NCBI RefSeq assembly: GCF_035046485.1
Contig: NC_085136.1
Location: 162,499,963 to 162,563,962, forward strand
DNA: 64,000 nucleotides
Reading direction: 5' to 3'
Source: Aedes albopictus
Lineage: Eukaryota > Arthropoda > Insecta > Diptera > Culicidae
Positions 11,039 through 23,200 of the stretch are shown here, piece by piece. The notes beneath the pieces were generated by a model. It was not told the origin of the DNA. It made no database searches and saw nothing but the letters and a program-made list of their open reading frames with translations. The translations under genes were made by a program, and so were the position numbers. The first letter of the stretch is position 1. Each line of letters opens with the position of its first letter.

Positions 11039-11112
11039 TTAGTTGGTTAATGCGTCGGTCTAGCGAATGCGGAGTCGTGGGTTCGAATCCCATCAGGACG
11101 TGATTTTTTTCA
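11036..11112 (+). mobile_element. tRNA-derived SINE head
   Basis: Contains TTAGTTGGTTAATGCG (A-box-like) and GGGTTCGAATCCC (B box) followed by a T run. A diverged relative at 52160-52245 shares CTAGCGAAT and the TGATTTTTTT tail. No good cloverleaf forms, so this is a SINE relic and not a tRNA gene. Confidence 0.6.
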
Positions 11113-11339
11113 CAATTTCATCTTTCAATGTATTATTTGATTCTGTGTCTTCTAGTTCCAAGTTTTTACAAGTACGTTCCAACGTATCAGCAAATCTAGT
11201 ACATACCAGTATTAAAGGACAACATAGACATGTATCCTCTTTGTTAACAGTCCAGACGCCCAAACGAAAACGCCATACTTAGGTATCGTGGTTAGGTATC
11301 CCCAAGTACCGCTGCATCGCCGAACTGTTTCTTGTCAAC

Positions 11340-11580
11340 GTTGTAATTAGGTACCTTAGATGGATTCTCTCAAGCGTAATCTACGTGGCTGTTGAAGTTT
11401 AACTTGCCGTCGATCTTCACCCCCAGATGCGCTTTTCGCTGCGAGTCTATGCTGAGCATCACGATTGTAATTTTGACTTTCTGTACTGCTTTCAGGTTTC
11501 TGATCATTCAACACTTCGGATTTGCGATAGCCCAAGAGCACAACGTATTTCGCACACCCAACGATCTTTATTCCATTTGG
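11340..11580 (-). pseudogene. R1-like LINE reverse-transcriptase fragment
   Basis: On the minus strand one segment reads HLGVKIDGKLNFNSHVDYA, the YLGVxIDxxLNFxxHV block found just after the catalytic Asp box in R1-type and related LINEs, preceded by a VVLLGYRKSE-like segment. The frame shifts between these pieces. It is a short decayed scrap with no intact ORF. Confidence 0.5.
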
Positions 11581-12659
11581 TAAACTGAACTACAGAAACT
11601 CATCACCAGTGGGGTGACCCAGCTGTCAAACTCGGTACATCGCCGCTCTACCGATCATCATTTTTGGTACGACGCGTTTTGGTACCCACTTTCTGGTCGC
11701 TTTACCCTAACTTGCTCCTGATTTTCGGGTGTGTGGCTCGTTTGTTGCTAGTGCTTATTAAGAAAATTACACATTTCAAACGAAATCGTTGTTTTTGATG
11801 ATTGTTTTTCTTTCTTTATCACTTTGCACGATATTATATGTAGCAGCGAAGCAGTGCCGATGTTTCCAGCTATGTAACGTGACATCGATAACACTAGTTT
11901 ACAAAAAAAAACGAAAGTCGTGAACTTCTGTCAACGACCAAAATTTTTGAAGCATAATTTAGCACTGATTTCGAAACCGTACTTAAAAAAAATTAAAGTA
12001 GAACAGTTTTTGAGTTTTTGCTCAATATCGAGTTTTACTACTTTTTAAAATATGGAATTTAATAAAATTCAAATATCTTGCATTTTGTTCAACCAATTTT
12101 AAATCTTTTTCCATAAATTGAAAGCTGAATGTAATACCATTCGATTATCTGAATGCAGGTTATACGTCAGATTGATGAAATTCAAGATATTGGCGAGTTT
12201 TGGGGAGGATCTCCTTAAATTTTAGCAAAATTTCCAAAAAAATATGAAGAAATGTATTTTATTCAAAACGAAAAAACAATTTAAAAATTCTTTAGGTCTT
12301 TAGGTCTATAGGTGAGTTATAGTAAAAATTTCAGCTCAATCGGAACATTGATTACGGAGAATGAGATGTGTGAAGTGAGCGACTTTGCTTAAAAATAGAA
12401 CAAAAATCGATTTCAAATCATCAACCTTGTATGGAAAGTCGAAAAAAATTCCGCTCTACTGTATTTTTTTTCCTTCGCGTTTTCGAACTTAGGGCATGAT
12501 TCTACACCAAAAACGATCATCAGCTTACCGAGTTCAAAAATGCTGTAAACTAGTGTAATATGATATTGCTTTTGCCCTCTGAGGTTTCAGAGGCTACCCC
12601 AACCTCACTTTACTGCTGTGTAGACGTCGTTGATCTGGGTGATCACGAAACTCTTATAA
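11581..12659. other. Intergenic, no gene seen
   Basis: Mostly AT-rich sequence without recognisable ORFs or a clear repeat structure. Confidence 0.5.
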
Positions 12660-14271
12660 CATAAAGGTTCGCATGCAACTTACCTCTTGGCCTCAGGGGC
12701 TGCCTACTCTGCCGTTCGGGAGAATTACGTTGGGCCCTCGCCGTCGCTCCTCTCGCGTCGTCGCCGCTGGTGGTGATAGCTTGGGCGTCGGGATGAAGGC
12801 GCCGAGATGCAATCCCGGCAATGGGGCACTCACGAAACACACGCGGGTAATAGCGGATCTTCGAAACCCCGATTCGGATACGACTCACAAATTCGCGCGA
12901 ACTAGGGTGGTCCGCCTGCTTAGCTTTGTCGTCGGTTTCACGGATTCACGGGAACCACTAGATCTTAGCCCCCTACTGCGGAGTTAACTCACGGATTTTT
13001 GCACGTGTCGCACCGATTAAACGATCGCTTTTCCGGGATAGGGATAAAGTCGCAAATCTTCAAGAGTAAGTTTCACTCCCTACCCTTTTCGGCACTTCAT
13101 GAACTCACTCGCACAATATCTATTGGTTTGTCTCTATTCACTTTTCTTTCGACCGACTCAATTTTACGTCCGTACTGGGAACTGGCTCAAGTCCAAAAGA
13201 GGCTGAGCAATGGAGCTCTAGCTCCATCAAGCCCCCCAATAGTTTTTTTTCTTCTCTCTCTCTTATAAACGCCGGGTTTCCTCCAAGGCATGCATACCAA
13301 CTGTCGTGTGGTAGCTGGTAGTCAGGCGGCGTTGGTAGCGGACGGCGTGTAAATGGGCGGTTTTATTTACAATTTTTTATAGGAAAAATCTAACTCCTAA
13401 CATGCAAAACTAATACAATGTGGATGAAATTTATTTTAATTTATGGGACATTAAGTAAATGTTACATTAAATATAACTTTGGGGTTCGCATGCAACTTAC
13501 CTTGCCTCAGGGGCTGCCTACTCTGCCGTTCAGGAGTGTAATTTATGATGGGCCCGCGCCGCTCCGCTCTCAGCGATCACACCGCCGCCGATGGAAGTAT
13601 GGACATCGGAGGTACCGACACAAGGAATCGGCATCTGAGCACACGGGGAAGAGCACACGCGTCGCGACGGAATTGGCGGGAATCTGCGTCCCTATGATAT
13701 TGGTCACTCGCGGCTTCTTAAGGGTATCTCATCGCAAGAAACTGTTCGAACTTCGTTTAGGCTTTCACGCACGTGTTAGCGAAATCGAGGGAATAACGTT
13801 TTCCCAGAGTATGCTCGCTGCTCGGTGAGCTTGCAGCATCTCTGGCTTCAAACCACCGGATGGCACATACAATCACAATTCCAATTCGAATTCTTCCTAG
13901 GGTTTCGACTCACTACCCTATTGTAGGCCACACTACACTGAAATCTGGCTATGGGTCTCCAGGCACCAAATTCTTAATATGGCCCACGATGGACCTCACT
14001 TGATCGATTCGCTATTTCACAACCGCACGCTTCGCTAGCTCAAAACTTACTCCCCTCAGCAGTTGCGCTCTAGCTTCGCCAAGCCCCAAGTTGGAGGACT
14101 TTCTCTCCCAGTCTCTCACATTCGACCCGTTTCCTGCCCACCATGAATGCCAACTGCATTTTCAGTGGTAGCCGGTGTACATCAGCGGCATTGGTAGCGG
14201 ACGGCGTGCCAATGGGCGGTTTAATTTCCAAAAACAATTTAATTATAATGCAAAATTCCTAGCTCCTAACA
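12660..14271 (-). repeat. Two tandem 0.87-kb LTR/leader-like units (left arm)
   Basis: Unit A (14271 to about 13402) and unit B (13401 to about 12670) are diverged tandem copies on the minus strand. Each begins TGTTAGGAG(C/T)TAG, carries CCGCCCAT..CACGCCGTCCGCTACCAA, continues through a leader-like GC-rich part and ends at a consensus splice donor (CAAGAGGTAAGTTGCATG or GGCAAGGTAAGTTGCATG). The TG start, an early TATA-like box and the terminal GTAAGT suggest LTR plus untranslated leader of a retroelement, but no gag or pol follows. They lie just beyond the 3' end of the RTE fossil. Confidence 0.55.
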
Positions 14272-14548
14272 TGCAAACAAATTACAATACATTTAATTTT
14301 TATTTTATTTTAATGGAACATTGACAAATGTAACACTCTCTGGTGCGCGATGTACTACTTCCTGTGCGGGTATGTTGCAACCAACCCAACCCAATCAGGC
14401 TAAGGCCGGGGTGGCCTCTGCTGTACATAGTAGCCATCTCCATTGTCTTGTTGTTTGTCTCCAGCTCCGCACTCTGCGCAGGGTCCGCAGATCGTCCTCC
14501 ACTTGGTCGATCCACCTAGCTCGCTGCGCTCCACGTCTTCTTGTACCG

Positions 14549-16048
14549 CACATTGGTCGGGCTCCATACAAAGGGGCGGCCAAAACTCTCAAAAAACGGA
14601 ATTGATATTTTTAAACTTTTTTTCGCCTTATAACAAAGATAATGTATTGTTGCTATTTCCTGAGAACGGAGTCCCACCACCATGCCCGGCCGATCTCCCT
14701 GATGTTAGACTCTTTCGGCAGCAACAACAAAGTGTGTCGCCGCATCTTCTATTGAACCCTTCGGCTGCGCTGATCCACCGTGCTCTAACCGAGCAAACAG
14801 ATGAACCGAAAGTAGAACGAAACAATCCGAACTATAATTGGCCTAGAATTTGGAAAAACATTGCCTCACCTCTCCTCACCTCTCAACAAAAAAGCGAGCT
14901 CTACATGATCGTCAACGAGAAAGGCTGCTACCGCAAACTCTACCATACCATCGGTCGGGCGGACGACGAAGTTTGTCAACACTGCAATAATGCCGTAGAG
15001 ACAATCGTACACAAATATACCGAATGTCCTAGGGTAGTTCAGGCATGGAACGTTCTTCGACGGAAAGTGTCTACCGTAATCCCTGGAAGAAGACTACTCA
15101 CTTTCGTGGACCTGCTAAGACCAGCATTGGACGGAATAGTTCATACCAAACGGGCAATCATTCTTAAATTATTCATATCCTACATCAACTTCGTTAATAG
15201 TGTTCACGATAGAATTGATGTGCAAGCGTTAGATTTTCATCTCTTTTGTGAAGTTTAAAACAATTATTATGTAATTATTTTTTAACTAACACGACCAATA
15301 AACGTTGTAAAAAAAAAAAAAAAAAATAGCATACCAGCTTTTGTATTTCAATGACATTTTCACTGCCAAAGTGGCCTAAGTCATAAAATTGAAAAATGAA
15401 TTATTCGAAAAAAGTAAAATAATAATATTTTGAGAATGGAATATATGTTTATGTTATCCAGCATATGAAAGCTTGTTATTGGACTGTTTAAATGCACATA
15501 TGGTGCAAAATTAATAAGTCACAAAACTTTTCAAATTTTCATATATTGTACCTTAGGAATTTTGGTAATTTTTAAGTTAAAAAACGGTTCGTGTCGTCAC
15601 GTGTCGCCGCAATTTCGAATAGTACATCTTAAACATCATGCTTAGGGCTGCATAAAAACGTTTAAACTTTTTGCAGAAATTTGCAGTTTTTCAAATTAGA
15701 CCTATTTAAAAAAGTCGTGTTTTTTCATATGTTTTACGTTATTTTTCCATTTTTGACTGAAATAAAATTTATCTTCCCACATTTTTTACACGTTTTGAAC
15801 AAACTTGATTGGATTCGATCCAAAGATGATCATTTAATTAAATTGAAATTGATTTTCTAACAAAAAAAACGCAAAAAATGTGGGGTTTGCTGATTTTTAC
15901 CGTTTTTGAAATTATTGAAGTTACGTAATTTTTGAATACCGCTTTTTAAACACTAAAAATACTATATATCATATCTAGACAACCTATAACTTCGATTAAA
16001 CACATAAAAAGAGTTTTGGCCGAACTTTATCTTTTTCCGACCATTGTG
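14549..16048. mobile_element. Transib-like non-autonomous element, 1500 bp, TACCG target duplication
   Basis: The ends are CACATTGGTCGG (left) and CCGACCATTGTG (right), with a second shared block CGGCCAAAACTCT about 23-26 bp inside each end. It is flanked by TACCG at 14544-14548 and 16049-16053, and the opposite palindrome arm shows a single TACCG. CACWATG termini, GC-rich 5-bp duplications and an inner A-rich block at 23-bp spacing are typical of Transib, the family related to the RAG recombinase and its signal sequences. No transposase is encoded; the interior holds a LINE 3' fragment. Confidence 0.75.
14640..15326 (+). pseudogene. LINE ORF2 C-terminus with poly(A) tail, nested in the Transib-like element
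   Basis: An open frame ending at 15258 carries a zinc-binding CQHCNNAVETIVHKYTECP motif, typical of the C-terminus of several non-LTR retrotransposons. It is followed by AATAAA at 15297 and an 18-A tail at 15309-15326. This looks like a 5'-truncated retrotransposed copy. The exact 5' border and target duplication could not be found. The start at 14640 is approximate; the open frame itself extends further left through the element end. Confidence 0.6.
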
Positions 16049-17959
16049 TACCGGTCGGATGACTCTCGAGAACCATTTTAGTCGGGTTGCTATCTGACAT
16101 CCTGATGACGTGACCCGCCCACCGTAGCCTCCCGCGGTATGGACGATGGTTGGTTCTCTTAGCAGCTGATGCAGCTCGTGGTTCATTCGCCTTCTCCAAG
16201 TCCCGTCTTCCATCTGCACTCCGCCGTAGATGGTACGCAACACCTTCCGTTCGAAAACTCCATGGGTTGGTCCTATTCACGTAGGGTCCATGTTTCGTGC
16301 CCATAGAAGACGACCGGTCTAATCAGCGTTTTGTAGATAGTTAACATCGTGTTACGGAGAACTTTATTCGATAGTAGAGTTTTGCGGAGTAAGTTGCAAA
16401 GTAAGCACGATTTCCTGCCACAATGCGCCTCTGAATTTCTCTGCTGGTGTCGTTGTCGGCGGTCACCAGTGAGCCCAAGTACACGAATTCTTCAACCGCC
16501 TCGATTTCATCACCGTCTATATAAATTCGGGGTGGCGGGCGCGGTGATTCCTCACTGGAGCCCTTTGCCATCATGTACTTTGTCTTCGACACATTAATGG
16601 ATAATCCAATTCGCCTGGCTTCACTCTTTAGTCGGATGTACGTTTCCGCCGTCGTCTCAAATTTACGAGCAATAATATCAATATCATCAGCGAAACCAAG
16701 CAGCTGAACGGACTTCGTGAAAATCGTACCACTCGTGTTAATCCCCGCTCTCCTAATTACACCCTCTAACGCAATGTTGAACAGCAAGCACGAAAGACCA
16801 CCACCTTGCCGTGCGAGATTCGAAGGGACTCGAGAGTGTCCCTGATACTCGAACTACGCACATCACTCGATCCATCGTCCCCTTGATCAATCGTATCAGT
16901 TTATCCGGGAATCCGTATCCGTGCATAATCTGCCATAGCTGTGCTTGATCGATTGTATCATACGCCGATTTGAAATCGATGAACAAGTGATGTGTGGGCA
17001 CGTTGTATTCACGGCATTTCTGCAACACCTGGTGGATGGCGAACATCTGGTCCGTTGTAGCGCGTTCACCCATGAATCCAGCCTGATATTGCCCCACGAA
17101 CTCTCTTGCAATCGGTGATAGACGGCGGCATAAAATTTGAGAGAGTACCTTGTAGGCAGCGCTCAGTAGTGTGATCGCGCGATAGTTCCCGCAATCCAAC
17201 TTGTCGCCCTTTTTGTAGATGGGACACACGATACCTTCCATCCATTCTTCCGGTATTACTTCCTCCTCCCAAATCTTGGTAATGACCCAGTGTAGTGCTC
17301 TCACCAGTGCTTCTCCACCGTATTTTAGAAGCTCGCTTGGTAGTTGATCTGCCCCAGCGGCTTTGTTGTTTTTCAACCGGCCAACCTCCTCCTCAATTTC
17401 TTGGAGGTCAGGGGCCGGAAGTCCTTCGTCCTGTGCACATACTCCTAAATCTGTTACCACGCCACCTTCGGTACTTGCAACGTCGCCATTGAGGTACTCA
17501 TCGTAATGTTTCCGCCATCTGTCGACCACCTCACGCTCGCTCGTGAGAATATTCCCGTAATTATCTCGGCACATGTCGGCTTGTGGCACGAAGCCTCTGC
17601 GCGAGCGGTTCAGCTTCTCGTAGAACTTTCGTGTGTCCTTAGCGCGGTACAGCTCTTCCATCGCTTCACGATTTCGTTCTTCCTGCTGGCGCTTCTTCAA
17701 CCGGAAGACTGAGCTCTGCCTGTTCCGCGCCTGTTTGTAACGTGCCTCATTCGCTCTCGTACGGTGTTGCAGCATTCTCGCCCATGCTGCATTCTTCTCG
17801 TTTTTCAACTGTTCACATTCGCCTTCGTACCAGTCGTTTCTGTGATTCGGAGTCGCAAAGCCTAGTGCTGTAGCCGAGGTACTACCTATGGCCAGAGCCG
17901 TAGCGTGGTCCCATGGCGCCCTTGGCAAGCATCCAGGTTGGCGCCCCGCGACATTGTTA

Positions 17960-18560
17960 ATTTGCTAAATTTTGTAGTTAGGTATTCATTTTTTTTTCAA
18001 AGTTTCTTTAAAAGTTGCACAAGAAACAAATTCCCCTATTTTTTTTGTTTTCTCATAATGTTTTTCATTCGTGTATTTTTTTTAGGAATTTCAACGGGAA
18101 TCACCTAACAATATTCCGAAGTTGATTTCTTTTATACGAGTATAAGTACGAACATTTAAGATTTATAACATAAATGATGCATAATTTTCTTCAGCAAATT
18201 TTACAGAATTTTTTGAATTTTTGTTTCTGGATTTTTCAACTCAATTTTGTTACAAAAAATATTTAATTGTGTTTTAGGGGTTTTCAGAAATCCTCAAACG
18301 ATGTATTTTATAAATTTTCGGCGATTATTTTAATAGGCTCCGCCAAAATTCTCCAATAAACTCAACAAAGAAGTGTTCTCAAGTTTTTTCAAAACATTTC
18401 ACAAAAGATCTGTAAGAAAATTCCTAGAATATTAAATCTGTAAAGGAATTCCTAGAATATTAAATTTGTTTTCAGTAATCATTAGACAAACCATGAACAT
18501 TGTTGAATACCAGGTTGGAATTAAATTCCAAAAGAAACCTTTACATCAGTTTTTGTTGAT
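17960..18560. other. AT-rich stretch without a gene (left arm; mirror at about 26750-27355)
   Basis: No recognisable coding content. It continues into the degenerate GAATTCC-type repeats. Confidence 0.5.
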
Positions 18561-18900
18561 ATTTCTGTAAGAACTCCCGCTGGAATCACGAGAATAAATT
18601 ATCCTAGAATCTCTGGAGGAATTCCTGCAGAAATTTCCGGAGGAATACTTGATGAAAATCCGGGAGAAAATATCAGCAAGAATTTCAAATAGAATTCATG
18701 GACTAACTCTTGAAGGAATTGCAGCAGCTGTTCGTGAAGAAATACTTGATGGAATGTTAGAATTAGTAGAGAACACTTTTGGAAGAATTTCTGAAAGAAA
18801 TCTAGGAAAGAAAGGTTTCTTGAGGAATCTTTGGGGAATTTTAAAAATCCCTAGCAGATTTTATGAAGAAATCCCAGGAAGAAGTTCTTAAAGAATCCAC
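18560..18900. repeat. Degenerate GAATTCCTGGAGGAAATT-type repeats (left arm)
   Basis: Loosely periodic 24-30-bp units mixing GGAATTC, CTTGAAGG and AAGAAATTC. The 80-residue frame across them is repeat-derived. Similar arrays lie at 26410-26755 (mirror), 31200-31960, 39870-40110 and 63810-64000. Confidence 0.7.
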
Positions 18901-19026
18901 GGAAGGCTTCCATACCCAAGTAACAAAATTATTTTTATAATGCTTTTGAAGTATTCTTCAACACCTATTCTTTAAAACCATGCATAAACCAAATTGCTCT
19001 GCAAAACGACATCAACTCAATCATAA

Positions 19027-19633
19027 ACCCGCCATAAGACCAAAGGGGCCCATCCTAAGATGCTCTTGAAGAGTTGTTTTTAAATTTCTCTTAAAACTTG
19101 TTGTACTTCCCAAGTTGTCCTCAAGGCGAATTGATCTCTCCTTGTAGAACTCTTCAAGTGTACGATAAAACGATAATAAATTTGTCAGTGTTGTTGCTGT
19201 TGCAGGTTTTATGTCGACAGAAAAGTTTGGTGAATTATATTGACAAAAAAAAAACACACAATGAAAATGACACATTATTGTAATCGGGATTAATTTATTA
19301 CACAAATTGGAAATATTTCCGTGGTGTAACAAGGATGCCAAATGCCAAGCAAAATTCATCGTATATATGTTGCAAGATACTTCCAAAAATTGCAACGCGC
19401 TTCCATTATAATGCACAAATAAAATATTCAAAAATATTATTCCTGGTCGTGAGAACATTGTTCATGAGTTTTCTCAACATGGCTTCCATTGAAATCTGGG
19501 CCGGTGGTCGGTCCATTATCGATGGTTTTAATCAACATCACCATAAGATCGTCTTAAATTTCTTTCAACTCATGCCAGAGTTACAAGCATAACTCAAGAA
19601 TACCTGGATTTATAACGTTCTCAATGCAGCCTG
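19027..19633 (+). repeat. 607-bp direct duplication flanking the LINE, upstream copy
   Basis: 19027-19633 repeats at 24103-24709 (offset 5076). I see one substitution between them (T at 19238, A at 24314). The opposite palindrome arm has this segment once, with the downstream copy's base. Confidence 0.95.
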
Positions 19634-20022
19634 CCGGCTGTTCGAGTCCGTATGAAGTTGATCATCAATATTAACTTCTTTTCTCGATCAGCCTAGATAG
19701 CTGTGTAGTGTCGGTAGCGATTGTCTCAATTGGCTAAGAATAACACTACGGACCGCCTGTTCCGGTGGTAAGAATCCACCAACAGGTGACCCCTAATTCA
19801 TGGTGTGATGCGGCTTTATGCTTACCGTGCCTAGGAATGAATGGCTAGGGGGGTCTAATAAAAACCTAACCGCTAACGGAGCCTGTGGAGTACCAGGGCG
19901 CCCTCCACAGTATGTAGCCCTTACTGCGCTAACCGGAGCAATGGTGCAGTGGACCTTGTGTTTCTCCGAGACAATCAGCTGCCCTTCTTTAATCTCACTT
20001 GAGGCTAAATAAGGGCGGGATT

Positions 20023-20217
20023 ATGAAGATGTTGTTAGTTAGTTTAAATTTTCACCTATATGGTTTCGCATTATGCGATTTACACAGTGTATTCTGTGTA
20101 TCCTCGCCTTTGGCGTTTTCCAATCGATACCGATTTGGTTTTATTGTTGCTGTTCTTTGTTGTGCTGTTGTTGCGAAGAGTTTAATCTTACCTAGTTTGG
20201 GTAGTGGCTACGGTTAA
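20023..20217 (+). CDS. Small 64-codon ORF overlapping the LINE ORF start
   Basis: An ATG at 20023 opens a 64-residue hydrophobic, Cys-containing frame that stops at 20217, overlapping the first codons of the endonuclease ORF in another frame. No domain is recognised. It may be a leader ORF for reinitiation or a chance frame. Confidence 0.3.
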   Translation: MKMLLVSLNFHLYGFALCDLHSVFCVSSPLAFSNRYRFGFIVAVLCCAVVAKSLILPSLGSGYG

Positions 20218-23200
20218 GATAGCTCAGATCAATCTTCAGCATAAAAGAACAGCAACGATCAATCTTTGCAGACTTATGCAAAATGGTACAGCCCAAGTGG
20301 CCTTGGTACAAGAACCTTACTTTCGTAAGGGAAATTTCTATCTAGGAAACCTTGTGAACCCGGTGTTTGCCACCTTCAGTAAACATGAAATGGCAAACTC
20401 GCGTGTCATGCCTCGAGCCTGTGTGCTTGTCAACAACGCAATAGTTGCTACACTCATCTCTGAACTAACCACCAGAGATGTATGTGCTATTACAATTGAT
20501 GTATCTGTTGGAAACCTCAACAGGAAATACGTCTATTGTTCTGTGTATTTACCGCATGATGAACCATCCCCTACGGATGTTTTCAAACAAGTCATCGCAT
20601 ACTGCAATTCAAAAGGCCTTCCGCTAATTGTTGGCAGTGATGCTAATGCTCACCATATCATCTGGGGCAGCTCAGACATTAACTTGAGAGGCTCCAGTTT
20701 GATGGAGTACTTAAGTAGTACAGATCTTGCATTACTTAACATAGGCAACCGCCCAACCTTCATGGTATCTACTAGAGAGGAAGTGTTAGATATAACACTT
20801 TGCTCTACCAGAATTAGTCACGAGCTGACCAATTGGCATGTGTCAGATGAAGAATCTTTATCTGACCATCGCTACATCTTTTTTGAACATTTAAATGTTA
20901 CTTCGCAAACATTGCGTTTCAGGAATCCTCGGTCAACAAACTGGGATCTTTATACTGATTTGGTTGCAGCCAAATTTCATGGATATTCACCATCCATTGA
21001 CACTCCAAGTGATTTAGATGATGCCGTTGATACTACAACGACCTTCATCATGGAAGCTTTTGAAGAAGCATGCCCTCTACGGTCTGTGAAGATCACAAGA
21101 GGAACCCCTTGGTGGAACTCTGATCTGGCGAAACTCAGGAAACAATGTAGAAAGAGTTGGAACAGACGACGTTCGGCTGGATCGGAGGCTTTCAGGTCGG
21201 CTCGCATGGCCTACAGGAAAGCTCTCCGGTCTGCTGAACGATCCGGCTGGAAAAACCTTTGTACAAATGTTTCCAGCTTGAGTGAAGTCAGTCGGTTAAA
21301 CAAAATCCTTGCGAAATCTAAGGATTTCCGGGTGAACGAACTTCGTTTGCCAAATGGCGATCTGACTTCCTCTGATGAGGAAGTTCTGGAATGCTTATTC
21401 AGCACACACTTCCCTGGATGTGTAGATATTACATCTTCGGATGATCCTGATGTCTTTTCTTGTAGTTATGATTCTTTAGCTTCGGCTCGGAGTATTGTAA
21501 CTATAGAATCGATTGAGTGGGCTCTTAATAGCTTTGCTCCTTTCAAATCTCCTGGGGCAGATGGGATTTATCCTATTTTGCTTCAGAAGGGATTTGATTA
21601 TTTCAAACATGTTTTGAAAAAACTATTTGTTTGCAGTTTTGCTACAGGGTATATTCCCAAATCCTGGAGGGATATTACTGTAAAGTTTATTCCGAAAGTG
21701 GGTCGTGCGTCGTATGAAGAAGCAAAGAGTTTCAGACCTATCAGTTTGACCTCTTTTCTTCTGAAATGCTTAGAACGCATTGTGGATCATCACATCCGTG
21801 ATGTTCATCTGGCCAACGTGCCTCTTCATGTGAACCAACATGCCTACCAATCTGGTAAGTCCACTGTGACTCTTTTACACAAGGTTGTTTACGATATCGA
21901 GAAAGCATTCGCTCAAAAGCAATCTTGTTTGGGTGTTTTCTTAGATATCGAGGGTGCCTTTGACAACGTGCCTTTCGATGCCATATTGGAAGCCGCACGG
22001 AGTCATGGTATATCTCCAATGATTTCCAATTGGATTCACCAAATGCTCAAAAACCGATATCTCTTCTCGACATTGCGTCTAGCAGGGATTAGGAAATTGA
22101 GTGTTTGTGGATGCCCCCAAGGGGGAGTCTTATCACCGCTTTTGTGGAATCTCGTAGCAGATACGCTATTGAGGCAACTCAATAATAGCGGTTTTCCTAC
22201 TTATGGTTTTGCCGACGACTACCTAACATTGTTAGTTGGCATGTGCATCAGCACCCTTTTCGACCTGATGCAAAACGCCCTTCAGGTAGTTGAGGGTTGG
22301 TGTCGCCAATATGGCCTTTCGGTTAATCCGAGTAAAACATCTATTGTTCTTTTCACGGAAAGGCGAAACCGTAATGGCGTTCGACCTTTGCGTCTCTTTG
22401 ATTCTGAAATCGATGTGACTGAACAGGTAAAGTACGTTGGAGTCATTCTTGATTCCAAGCTTTCCTGGACACCTCACATTGAGTTCAGAATCAAGAAAGC
22501 TTGTATGGCCTTCGGGCAATGCCGGCGTACTTTTGGTACAACTTGGGGTCTAAAACCCAAGTATATCAAATGGATTTACACAACTGTGGTTCGGCCAATA
22601 TTGGCTTATGGATGTCTTGTGTGGTGGCAAAAGGGTGAAGTGAGAACGGTCCAATCAAAATTAGGCCATCTCCAAAGGATGTGCTTAATGGCGATGTCTG
22701 GAGCGTTCTCTTCAACTCCTACGGCAGCGCTAGAAGTTCTCTTTGACGTTGCCCCACTACACATTCATCTCAAACAAGAAGCCCTTTCTTGCACTTACCG
22801 GTTACGGGTACTCGGTCTACTAGAGGAAACTCCTGTGAACCGCACATCAACACACACCTCGTTGTTTCCACTTTTAGTGAATTGGGACAAAATTGTCCTT
22901 GCTCCAAGTGATCTTACAATTGCTTGTAATTTTCCATATAGGACATTTTCCACGAAATTTCCTTCCCGGGAAGAGTGGACATCTGGTTATCTGGAAAGAA
23001 GTATTTCAGACGGCATCGTTTGTTACACTGATGGCTCCCTTCTCGAAGGTCGAGCAGGTGCTGGTGTTTATTCTCGTGAGCTAAGGCTGCATCAGTCTTA
23101 CTCACTTGGTAGGCACTGCACCGTTTTTCAGGCCGAAATCTTTGCTCTTATGAGCGGAGTGCAATCAGCACTTCAGCAGCACGTAATGGGCAAAGTAATA

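Larger units (their letters stand above)
14300..17928 (-). pseudogene. RTE-type LINE, 5' truncated and frameshifted (left arm)
   Basis: Successive minus-strand blocks (17928-16753, 16787-16341, 16304-16049, then 14548-14300 after the Transib-like insertion) read as one RTE-type reverse transcriptase. The linker is followed by CPIYKKGDKLDCGNYRAITL, FIDFKSAYD, FADDIDIIA, VYLGSLVTADND, and a C-terminal RRRMNHEL and GAQRARWIDQVEDDL. The endonuclease is absent: homology to the better RTE copy starts only after its endonuclease. A small deletion removes the RRGLRQG segment and breaks the frame near 16790, with further breaks near 16350 and 16260. RTE elements encode endonuclease plus reverse transcriptase and no RNase H. 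This copy is inactive. Confidence 0.8.

Noticed and set aside
11036..11112. A tRNA gene suggested by a good B box
   Set aside because: Acceptor and anticodon stems do not pair, and a related copy at 52160 shares non-tRNA tail sequence; it is a SINE head.
19021..19458. A 145-residue frame (and the longer related frame at 23872-24534) conserved in three places
   Set aside because: The conservation is due to the 607-bp duplication and the palindrome; it has no recognisable domain and its C-terminal extension is LINE 3' sequence.
20977..21207. Antisense frames inside the LINE polyprotein
   Set aside because: They are shadows of the long sense coding frame.
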